From an uncultured Spartobacteria bacterium (GTDB lineage: Bacteria > Verrucomicrobiota > Verrucomicrobiia > Chthoniobacterales > Chthoniobacteraceae), in assembly GCA_903901425.1 (NCBI GenBank), contig CAIURC010000113.1:1-54070 (forward strand): a stretch of 54,070 bases of DNA, given 5' to 3'. Position numbers and translations under genes: made by a program. Below, in pieces: positions 33,151 through 40,873 of the stretch. The notes under the pieces are model-generated. The model saw only the letters and a program-made list of their open reading frames with translations. It made no database searches and was not told where the DNA came from. How positions within the stretch are numbered: the stretch's first letter is position 1; each line of letters begins with the position of its first letter.

Positions 33151-36100
33151 ATGCACTTTCCCCTCCGTTCGCAGGCCAACCCTTTGTTGGCTCTCGTCGC
33201 GTTTGCCATCTCCGGTTCGGCTGCGCTCGCCGAAGAACCCGTCCGGTTTAACCGTGACATCCGCCCGATTCTGTCCGGGAGCTGCGTGTATTGCCATGGC
33301 CCTGACGACAAACACCGGAAGGCCGACCTCCGCCTCGACACCCGGGAAGGCGCGCTTGCCGAACACGACGGTGTTCGGGCGATTGTCCCGGGCGACCCCG
33401 GGAAAAGTGAACTACTCAACCGAATCCTGTCCCACGACAAGGAAGAGGTGATGCCTCCGCCGGTTGCCAAGAAACCCAAACTGACCGAGGCTGAAATCGC
33501 CCTGCTCCGCCGCTGGATCGAACAGGGGGCACCCTACGAGGGACACTGGGCGTTTCTGCCCCTCACCACGCCGCCCCTGCCCCAACTCAAAAAACAGGGC
33601 TGGGCAAAGAACCCCATCGACCAATGGATCGGCCAGCGCTTGGAACAGGCCCAGCTCACCCCTTCCCCGGAAGCCGACCGCTCCACTCTCATCCGCAGAG
33701 CCTCCCTAGACATCACAGGACTGCTCCCTTCCCCGGAGGAAACCGCTGCATTTGTCCATGATCCGGCTCCCGACGCCTATGAACGGTTGGTGGACCGGCT
33801 TCTGGCCAGTCCGCACTATGGCGAACGCTGGGGCCGGCACTGGCTGGACCAGGCGCGCTACGCAGATACCAACGGCTACACCATTGACGGCGACCGCGCC
33901 ATGTGGCCGTTCCGGGACTGGGTGATCCGTTCCCTGAACGAGGACAAACCTTTTGATCAGTTCACCGTGGAACAACTGGCCGGGGATCTGCTTCCCAACC
34001 CCTCCAAAGCCCAGCTCATCGCCACCGCCTTTCACCGCAACACCCTCATCAATGAAGAGGGCGGCACCAAACCCGAGCAGTTCCGCGTGGAAGCGGTCAT
34101 TGACCGGGTCAACACCACCGGCGCTGTCTGGCTCGGACTCACCCTCGGCTGCGCCCAGTGCCACACCCACAAGTTCGATCCCATCCCCCAGCGCGAGTAC
34201 TACCAGATGTTCGCCTTCTTCAACCAATGCGCCGACTCCAACAACAAGGGGCCCACGCTCGAAGTCGCACGAGGCGAGGTGTTCGGCACCCATCCCTCCG
34301 CGGAAACCCTCCGGGCCCAAGCCCTTGCCCAGTCCCAGAAAGAACAACTCGCATGGGAATCCGCACAACTCGCACGCCTCAATCCGTCCCCAGCAACGGC
34401 GCAGGCACCCGCAGCGTGGTCAACCGCTCGTTACCTTGAGTACGACACTGCCAACAACGCCGGGTTCCGTCTCCTTCCCGACAACTCCCTCCTCGCCGAT
34501 GGCCGCGCCTCGTTCAATGACCGCTACCGAATCCTCGTCGCGCCCCCTGCCACACCCGTCCGCGCAGTCCGTCTCCGCGTGCTGACCCACGAATCCCTGC
34601 CCAAAAACGGACCCGGCCTTGCAGGAAACGGAAACTTCGTTCTGACCCAGTTCACGGCTTCGCGCAAAAACCAGCCCATCCCGTTCGCCTCGGCCGCCGC
34701 CGACCACGAGCAACCCGGTTATCCCGCAGCCGCTTCCATCGATCAGGCGTCCAAGACCGGTTGGGCCATCAATACCGCCAAAAACTCCGAGGCCCGGATG
34801 AATGCCGACCACGAAATTGTTTTCGTCCTCCAGACCCCTCTGGAGCCCGGCTCCGATCCCGTGGAGTTTCAACTCCACCATGACCTGAACGAGAATTACT
34901 TGGTGGGCCGGTTTGCCATCGAACTCTCCGAGTCGGCTCCGATGCCAAAGGCACAGCCCGTCACCAAAAAAGAGGAACCCTGGGAGACCGTGCTCCGGGT
35001 CCCCACAGCCCAACGCACCGCTGCCCAGAAAAAACTGGTCCAGGACGCGTTTGAAACCCAGTCCGGGTCCGCCACCAAAAAAATCGCGAATGTCGCCGAA
35101 CTGATGGTTTCGCGAGACATCCCCAAACCCCGGCCCACCTACCTCCTCAAACGCGGCGACTTTCTCCAGCCTGACGAAAAAGCGGGCCCGCTGGATCCGG
35201 GAATTCTCAGCGCGGCCCAAGCAGCCATGGGAACGCCTCCCGAATCCCTGAAAACCCGGCTGGATCTGGCCCGCTGGCTGGTCGACCCCAAAAACCCGCT
35301 CACACCGCGCGTCACGGTCAACCGGGTCTGGATGCGCTACTTCGGACGCGGCATCGTGGAGACCGAGGAGGATTTTGGTTCCCAAGGCTCGTCCCCCACC
35401 CACCCGGAGCTGTTAGACTGGCTGGCCGCCGACTTCCTGCGCGCCAACTGGAGCCTCAAACACCTCCACAAAACCATCCTGCTTTCCGCCACCTACCGTC
35501 AGGACTCCCGCCAGCGCAAAGACCTGGCCGACAAGGATCCACGCAACCTGCTTCTGGGCCGGCAGGAACGGCTCCGGCTCGAGGCTGAGGTGCTTCGGGA
35601 TGCGGCCCTCAGTGCCAGCGGACTCCTCGAAACCACGCTGGGAGGCCCCAGCGTCCGCCCCACTCAACCCGCCGGCGTCTACTCCTTCACCCAGAACGCC
35701 AGACAATGGGTGGCCGCCAAGGGCCCGGAACGCTACCGGCGCGGAATGTACACGTTCTTCATCCGCAGCGCGCCCCATCCGCTCTTTACGACGTTCGATA
35801 CCCCGGATTTCCAGCAGGTCTGCACCCGGCGCACACGGTCCAACACCCCGCTCCAAGCTCTCACACTCGCCAATGACGAGGCGTTCTTTGAAGCCGCACA
35901 GGGACTCGCCGGGCGGATCCTCAAAGAATCCCCAGCCCAAACGGACTCGTGGATTTCAAGGGCAGTGGCGCTCACACTCGGAAGACCCGCAACCCCGTCC
36001 GAGTCCGGCATTCTGAAGGAGTATTTTGGGCGCCGTCTTGAAGCCTTTTCAAAGCCTGGGGCGGAAGACCCGGCCTTATTGCTGGGCGGCCCGCTGGGTC

Positions 36101-36195
36101 CGCTGCCCGCAGGGGTTTCCCCGGCCCAGGCGGCCACTCTGGTTTCACTCGCACGCACCCTTCTCAACACCGACGCATTCATGGTCCGCGAATAA
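33151..36195 (+). CDS. Planctomycete-type cytochrome c / DUF1549 / DUF1553 protein
   Basis: A signal peptide (about 1-27) precedes a PSCyt1 domain with one heme site SCVYCHG (C45, C48, H49) and the usual MPPP segment (VMPPPVAKKP), where the methionine is the likely distal ligand. The PSCyt2/DUF1549 domain follows (NPIDQWIGQRLEQAQLTPSP, RRASLDITGLLPSPEE, HWLDQARYADTNGYTIDGDR, CAQCHTHKFDPI with another CxxCH). An interposed jellyroll-like region comes next, then DUF1553/PSD1 (VNRVWMRYFGRGIVETEEDFG, ANWSLKHLHKTILLSATYRQ, SNTPLQALTLANDEAFFEAA). These proteins are periplasmic. They pair with DUF1501 proteins and are thought to act in oxidative breakdown of complex carbohydrates. The DUF1501 partner starts three bases downstream. 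Confidence 0.9.
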   Translation: MHFPLRSQANPLLALVAFAISGSAALAEEPVRFNRDIRPILSGSCVYCHGPDDKHRKADLRLDTREGALAEHDGVRAIVPGDPGKSELLNRILSHDKEEVMPPPVAKKPKLTEAEIALLRRWIEQGAPYEGHWAFLPLTTPPLPQLKKQGWAKNPIDQWIGQRLEQAQLTPSPEADRSTLIRRASLDITGLLPSPEETAAFVHDPAPDAYERLVDRLLASPHYGERWGRHWLDQARYADTNGYTIDGDRAMWPFRDWVIRSLNEDKPFDQFTVEQLAGDLLPNPSKAQLIATAFHRNTLINEEGGTKPEQFRVEAVIDRVNTTGAVWLGLTLGCAQCHTHKFDPIPQREYYQMFAFFNQCADSNNKGPTLEVARGEVFGTHPSAETLRAQALAQSQKEQLAWESAQLARLNPSPATAQAPAAWSTARYLEYDTANNAGFRLLPDNSLLADGRASFNDRYRILVAPPATPVRAVRLRVLTHESLPKNGPGLAGNGNFVLTQFTASRKNQPIPFASAAADHEQPGYPAAASIDQASKTGWAINTAKNSEARMNADHEIVFVLQTPLEPGSDPVEFQLHHDLNENYLVGRFAIELSESAPMPKAQPVTKKEEPWETVLRVPTAQRTAAQKKLVQDAFETQSGSATKKIANVAELMVSRDIPKPRPTYLLKRGDFLQPDEKAGPLDPGILSAAQAAMGTPPESLKTRLDLARWLVDPKNPLTPRVTVNRVWMRYFGRGIVETEEDFGSQGSSPTHPELLDWLAADFLRANWSLKHLHKTILLSATYRQDSRQRKDLADKDPRNLLLGRQERLRLEAEVLRDAALSASGLLETTLGGPSVRPTQPAGVYSFTQNARQWVAAKGPERYRRGMYTFFIRSAPHPLFTTFDTPDFQQVCTRRTRSNTPLQALTLANDEAFFEAAQGLAGRILKESPAQTDSWISRAVALTLGRPATPSESGILKEYFGRRLEAFSKPGAEDPALLLGGPLGPLPAGVSPAQAATLVSLARTLLNTDAFMVRE

Positions 36196-36198
36196 CGT

Positions 36199-37638
36199 AT
36201 GAACCTCGCCCAACGCCTCCACGCCCAAGACCTCACACGCCGCCATTTTTTCGAGCAGAGCGCCCTCGGACTGGGCGCCCTCGCCCTCAACGATCTCCTC
36301 GCCAAGGACGGCTGGGCCGCCCCGGTGGATCCTGCCAATCCCATGGCCCCGCGGGCCGGGCATTTCCCGGCCAAGGTCAAACAGGTCATCTTCCTGTTCA
36401 TGGCCGGCGGCCCGAGCCAACTCGAACTCTTTGAGGACAAACCCAAGCTCCGCGAGTTCCATGGCCAGACTCCGCCCCCCAGCCTGCTCGCGGGCAAACG
36501 GTTCGCATTCCTCAAAGGCGACGAAAAGCTGCTGGGTTCCAAACGCACCTTTCAAAAATACGGCCAGTCCGGCATGACCCTCAGCGAACTGCTGCCGCAC
36601 CACCAAAAAATCGTGGATGAAGTCTGCTGGCTGCGCGGCATGGCCACCGATGTGTTCAACCACGGCCCCGCCAAACTCTTCATGAACACCGGGTTCCAGA
36701 TCCCGGGACGCCCCAGCACTGGGGCGTGGGTCACGTACGGGCTGGGAAGTTCGTCCCGGAACCTGCCGGGGTTTGTCGTTCTCCAAAGCGGGCCCCGCGG
36801 CCCCCGGGGCGGCAACTCGCTTTGGAGCAGCGGGTTCCTGCCCACCTCCTACCAGGGGGTTCCCCTGCGCGGCAGCGGCGATCCCATCCTCAACCTGCGC
36901 AATCCCCAGGGAGTTTCCCAAAACCAAGCCGAGGATTTCTTTTCCACCGTCAACCAACTCAACCGGGCACGACTCGACGAAGTGGCCGACCCGGAAATCA
37001 TGACCCGGATCAACGCCTACGAAATGGCCGCCCGGATGCAGGCCAGCGCCCCGGAACTCACCGACCTCGGGAGCGAATCCCAAGCCACCCTCGACCTCTA
37101 CGGCGTGGATCCTGCAAAACCCAGCTTTGCCCGGAACTGCCTCATCGCGCGACGCCTGGTGGAACGCGGGGTGCGATTTGTCCAACTCTACCACACCGAC
37201 TGGGATCATCACGGCGACCAGAAAAACAACCTCGACGACTCACTGGAGGAACGCTGCCGCGAAGTGGACCAGGCCTCCGCTGCCCTAGTTCTGGACCTCA
37301 AACAACGCGGCCTCCTTGAGGACACCCTCGTGGTCTGGTCCGGCGAATTCGGCCGGACCCCCATGGGCGAGGTCCGGAAAAACGTGGGCCGCGACCATCA
37401 CATCGATGCATTCACCCTCTGGATGGCCGGGGGCGGCGTCAAAAAAGGATTCGTCCTCGGTGAAACCGACGAACTCGGGATGGGCGTCGTCGACGGCAGG
37501 GTCCATGTGCACGATTTCAACGCCACGCTCCTCCACCTGCTCGGACTCGACCACGAACGGCTCACCTACCGGTTCCAAGGCCGCGACTTCCGTCTGACCG
37601 ACGTCCACGGCGAACTGGTCAAAGCCGCTCTCGCCTGA
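36199..37638 (+). CDS. DUF1501 protein (Tat-exported sulfatase-fold partner)
   Basis: The N-terminus LTRRHFFEQSALGLGALALND is a twin-arginine-like signal. The body is DUF1501, a sulfatase/alkaline-phosphatase-like fold: VIFLFMAGGPSQLELFEDKP, then SYGLGSS-type and GPRGPRGG loops, FVQLYHTDWDHHGDQ, and TLVVWSGEFGRTPMGE with HHIDAFTLWMAGGGVKKG. The metal-binding type residues (Asp, His in DWDHHGD) are present. The gene is the constant neighbour of PSCyt/DUF1553 genes and here starts three bases after it. The exact reaction is unknown. Confidence 0.9.
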   Translation: MNLAQRLHAQDLTRRHFFEQSALGLGALALNDLLAKDGWAAPVDPANPMAPRAGHFPAKVKQVIFLFMAGGPSQLELFEDKPKLREFHGQTPPPSLLAGKRFAFLKGDEKLLGSKRTFQKYGQSGMTLSELLPHHQKIVDEVCWLRGMATDVFNHGPAKLFMNTGFQIPGRPSTGAWVTYGLGSSSRNLPGFVVLQSGPRGPRGGNSLWSSGFLPTSYQGVPLRGSGDPILNLRNPQGVSQNQAEDFFSTVNQLNRARLDEVADPEIMTRINAYEMAARMQASAPELTDLGSESQATLDLYGVDPAKPSFARNCLIARRLVERGVRFVQLYHTDWDHHGDQKNNLDDSLEERCREVDQASAALVLDLKQRGLLEDTLVVWSGEFGRTPMGEVRKNVGRDHHIDAFTLWMAGGGVKKGFVLGETDELGMGVVDGRVHVHDFNATLLHLLGLDHERLTYRFQGRDFRLTDVHGELVKAALA

Positions 37639-37804
37639 GCCGCACATCCCGGAGAATGGCCGGTCCCGTCTGCGGTTCCAAGGCCAACACCCGGGGCCGG
37701 AAAGGCGGCGCTCCGTTCCATCGCTTCATCACGACGAACCGGCTGAGAAAAGTTTCCCGCGTTTTTTTGTCCAAATCCTGGGCTTGGCGGTGCATCCCTC
37801 TGGC

Positions 37805-38356
37805 ATGGCACTCCCCCCGCCCCCTGAACCCACCCGTCCGGAACACCACGCTGAATTTCTCCGCCTCTACGTGGAAGTTCAGGACAGCCTCCGCATCTAT
37901 CTGGCTTCCCTCCTGTTTGGCCGGGAGGAAACCTTGGAGGCCTCTCAGGAGGTCGCACTCGCCCTCTGGAAAAAATTCCAGCCTGGGATGGACTCCCTCA
38001 GCTTCCGACGTTGGGCCTTTGGCGTAGCCCGGATGCAGGTCCTCGCATTCCGCCGGGACAAAGCCCGGGACCGTCTCACCTTCAGCGACGACCTCACCCT
38101 GCTTCTCGGTGAAGCCGTTGAGGAACACGCCCCGCAACTTGAAGCAGAACGCGGCGCGCTGGAGCGCTGTCTGCGCAAACTGCCTGAACGCCAGATCCAG
38201 ATCTTGAACGGTTTTTACCTCTCGAAACTCAAGATCGAGGCTCTTGCCGTGCAGATTGGCCTCTCCGTGGCCGCCATTTACAAGTCGCTCCACCGCACCC
38301 GCCTCCAACTCATGGACTGCACACGCAGCGTCCTCGCTCTCGAAGAACTGCCATGA
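37805..38356 (+). CDS. ECF-like RNA polymerase sigma factor
   Basis: The roughly 183-residue protein has region 2 (HHAEFLRLYVEVQDSLRIYL, DSLSFRRWAFGVARMQVLAF) and a region 4 helix-turn-helix (KIEALAVQIGLSVAAIYKSL). It is of the Rhodopirellula-type ECF group. ATG 37805 is used; GTG 37790 and TTG 37784 lie in frame upstream. Its stop overlaps the start of the next gene in an ATGA, so sigma and its presumed anti-sigma are translationally coupled. Promoter targets cannot be read directly. The DUF1501 gene upstream and sulfatase downstream are plausible members of its regulon. Confidence 0.85.
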   Translation: MALPPPPEPTRPEHHAEFLRLYVEVQDSLRIYLASLLFGREETLEASQEVALALWKKFQPGMDSLSFRRWAFGVARMQVLAFRRDKARDRLTFSDDLTLLLGEAVEEHAPQLEAERGALERCLRKLPERQIQILNGFYLSKLKIEALAVQIGLSVAAIYKSLHRTRLQLMDCTRSVLALEELP

Positions 38357-39360
38357 ACCGGAACGACCCGCGCTTTGATCTCCTCGAAAAACTCCGGGCC
38401 GAGCCAGCCTCGCCCGAACTGGTTTCAGAACTTGAGGCGGTCCTCCGATCGGATCCCGAATTCCGCAGGGAATATCTGCGGTACATCAACCTCGAGTTCC
38501 AAGCACCTGCCGCACTCCAATCCATCCAAGGCCCGCGACCAGAAGCCGAACCGATCCCGTTGCCCCGGCTCGAACAATCCACTCCAGAACCGGCCAGCCC
38601 GAAGCCCCCCGGGAAGCGACCGGGTTTTCTCGGCCAATGGCGGCCGCTCGCCGCTGGAATCCTCCTCGGAATGGCCTCCGCATCGTGGGCCATTTCCCAA
38701 CGCCTTCCCTTCTGGATCGTCAAATCTGTCCCCATCCAAAATGCCGACTTCGAAAAGAGCGCAGGCATGCTGCCCTCTGTATTTCCCACAGGCCCGGGTC
38801 TGTGGTCGGGGGATCCCACGGAAGTCGCGCCTCCGCCCATTCCGGTTTCCGGTTCTCTGGCGCTTCATTTTCTGAGTCCAGCAGGCCCCAGCGCAGCACC
38901 CGGGGCGAACTCCTGTGACGCCTATCAGTGGGTGGACCTGCGTCCTTTTCACTCGATGCTCGGAACGAATCCCGAAGCGGACCTCGAACTTTCTGCAGCT
39001 TTCTTGGATGCAAGGCCCCAGCCAGGAACACCCGTCCGGTTCACGGCGTATCTTTTCCTGTTCCAGGCCGAGCCGACCTCGGGGGAACTGTCCCGGCAGC
39101 GTCTCCAGCAGGAGACCGTTGCCATGGGAAAAAAATCGTGGGTCAGCCACGGCGGCCAGCCGGTCCCGGAATGGAAAACCCTCACCGCCCGGTGCGCGTT
39201 TCCGCCTGAAGCCGACTGGGCACTGCTCCAAATCAGCGCGGGCCGGGATACCAAGGCGGGCACCCCGCTGCCAGACTTCGGCCAGCAATGGGCCGACCAG
39301 ATTCAACTCAAACTGCGCGTCCCGTCCACCTCCTCCCCTCAAACCGGCAAAACCCCATGA
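38353..39360 (+). CDS. Putative anti-sigma factor with periplasmic domain
   Basis: The N-terminal 90 residues are acidic and helical (LLEKLRAEPASPELVSELEA), like the cytoplasmic part of anti-sigma factors coupled to Rhodopirellula-type sigma genes. A single membrane helix lies at about 98-115 (PLAAGILLGMASASWAISQ). The outer part contains IQNADFEKSAG, then a beta-rich region ending near AWADQIQLKL-like strands; this matches the start of small carbohydrate-binding jellyrolls ('v.N.dFE'). The position, overlapping the sigma gene by ATGA and the sulfatase gene by ATGA, supports the role. No direct anti-sigma motif is certain. Confidence 0.65.
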   Translation: MNRNDPRFDLLEKLRAEPASPELVSELEAVLRSDPEFRREYLRYINLEFQAPAALQSIQGPRPEAEPIPLPRLEQSTPEPASPKPPGKRPGFLGQWRPLAAGILLGMASASWAISQRLPFWIVKSVPIQNADFEKSAGMLPSVFPTGPGLWSGDPTEVAPPPIPVSGSLALHFLSPAGPSAAPGANSCDAYQWVDLRPFHSMLGTNPEADLELSAAFLDARPQPGTPVRFTAYLFLFQAEPTSGELSRQRLQQETVAMGKKSWVSHGGQPVPEWKTLTARCAFPPEADWALLQISAGRDTKAGTPLPDFGQQWADQIQLKLRVPSTSSPQTGKTP

Positions 39361-40787
39361 TCCGCTTCGGAACTCTGCTCGTCCTCCTCTGCGCCACACT
39401 CCCAGCGCCCAACGCCCGAGCTGACACAAGACGCCCCCATGTGCTGCTCATCATCAGCGACGACCAAGGGTACAGCGACTTCGGGTTCACCGGAAATCCA
39501 CGGGTCAAAACGCCGAACCTCGATCAACTCGCCGCCGAATCTGCCGTGTACCGCAACTTTGTTGTCGCGCCGGCCTGTTCCCCGAGCCGTTCCGCGCTGT
39601 TCACCGGCCGCGACCATCTGCTCACCGGCGTCTGGGGCGTCCCGCCCCGGGCCAACCTGCACCCGGATGAAACCCGGATGCCTTCGTTCTTCAAGGCCGC
39701 GGGCTACCAGACCTGCCACATTGGAAAACTCGATTCCGTGTTGGTCCCGCCCCGGTCACCCGCCGATTTCGGCTGGGACAAATGGGTCGGCGGCGGCGGT
39801 TACCAGCATAAAGATCCCGTGCTGTACACCCAAGACGGCAAGTCCACCGGCCAAGGCTGGAGCGTGGACCTCTGGACCGATGCAGCCCTGCGTTTTTTGG
39901 AGGAAAACAAAACACGCCCCTGTTTCCTGAGCCTGGCCTACATCATCCCGCACCTGCCATGGGTCTGCCCGGCGGAATCCTCCCAGCCGTTTTCCCAGCA
40001 AGGCCTCTCGCCCGCCCTGTCCTCCTGCTACGGCTCCATCCTTCAGCTCGACACCGCCATCGGTCGGCTCATGGATGGACTCAAACAGTCCGGACTCGAC
40101 CAGAACACCGTCGTCGTCTTTCTCAGCGACAATGGCATGTCCCATAACGCCAGCGCCAAAAGCTCGGAGGGAGACCCGGAGACGGCGCGGGGAAGCGGCG
40201 GAGGCGACCGTGAACTCTCCGCCGAAGGCTGGAAGATCCGCAACCCGCACCGGCTCGCCGGACACAAAACCCAAGTCTGGGAAAACGGGATCCGGGTTCC
40301 GCTCCTGGTCCGCTGGCCCGGCCAGATCGCGCCGGGAGACCGTACCCAGTTCGCCATGGTGGAAGACGTCCTCCCCACCGTACTGGATTTGACCGGCACC
40401 CCGGAAATCCCGCATCTACCGTTCACCGGTGTCAGCCTGGTTCCCTCCCTGAAAAATCGCGAAACCCAAGTCCCGCATCCAGACGCGTTCCGAATGACGA
40501 TTTCGGGACCTGGATCCCCAAAAAACCCGGCGGGAAACGCGGAGTCACGGCTGGAATCGGCGCATCATCTCGCCGTGCGCAACCAGCGGTTCAAGTTCCA
40601 TGGCTTTCCGGATGGAACCGCTGCGCTCTACGACTTGGAAACAGATCCGCACGAATCCGTGGATGTCCAGGACAGGTTTCCCGACGTGTTCAAAAAAATG
40701 CGTGCCTCGTGCACCGAACACTGGAACCGGATCACACATTCCGGACGCGCTTTTGCTCCGCCTGCGGCTGCTCTAAAAGCCCGCTGA
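39357..40787 (+). CDS. Secreted sulfatase
   Basis: A signal peptide (1-22) precedes a type I sulfatase. RPHVLLIISDDQGYSDFG gives the metal-binding aspartates (D35, D36). CSPSRSALFTGR (C74) is the formylglycine motif. FLSDNGMS gives the C-terminal metal aspartate/asparagine, followed by GHKTQVWENGIRVPLLVRWP. The cysteine is oxidised to formylglycine by an FGE or an anaerobic maturase before activity. It should remove sulfate from polysaccharides in the periplasm or outside the cell. ATG 39357 overlaps the anti-sigma stop, so its synthesis is tied to the sigma/anti-sigma pair. The next gene, convergent, codes a kinase with an FGE-like domain. Confidence 0.92.
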   Translation: MIRFGTLLVLLCATLPAPNARADTRRPHVLLIISDDQGYSDFGFTGNPRVKTPNLDQLAAESAVYRNFVVAPACSPSRSALFTGRDHLLTGVWGVPPRANLHPDETRMPSFFKAAGYQTCHIGKLDSVLVPPRSPADFGWDKWVGGGGYQHKDPVLYTQDGKSTGQGWSVDLWTDAALRFLEENKTRPCFLSLAYIIPHLPWVCPAESSQPFSQQGLSPALSSCYGSILQLDTAIGRLMDGLKQSGLDQNTVVVFLSDNGMSHNASAKSSEGDPETARGSGGGDRELSAEGWKIRNPHRLAGHKTQVWENGIRVPLLVRWPGQIAPGDRTQFAMVEDVLPTVLDLTGTPEIPHLPFTGVSLVPSLKNRETQVPHPDAFRMTISGPGSPKNPAGNAESRLESAHHLAVRNQRFKFHGFPDGTAALYDLETDPHESVDVQDRFPDVFKKMRASCTEHWNRITHSGRAFAPPAAALKAR

Positions 40788-40873
40788 ACGCCCCACCCCA
40801 TGGCCAGCAACCTGTGTTTGCGGCCTCGGGTGCAAACGCACTCCTAATGATACCGGCCTCGGGCATCGCTCAG

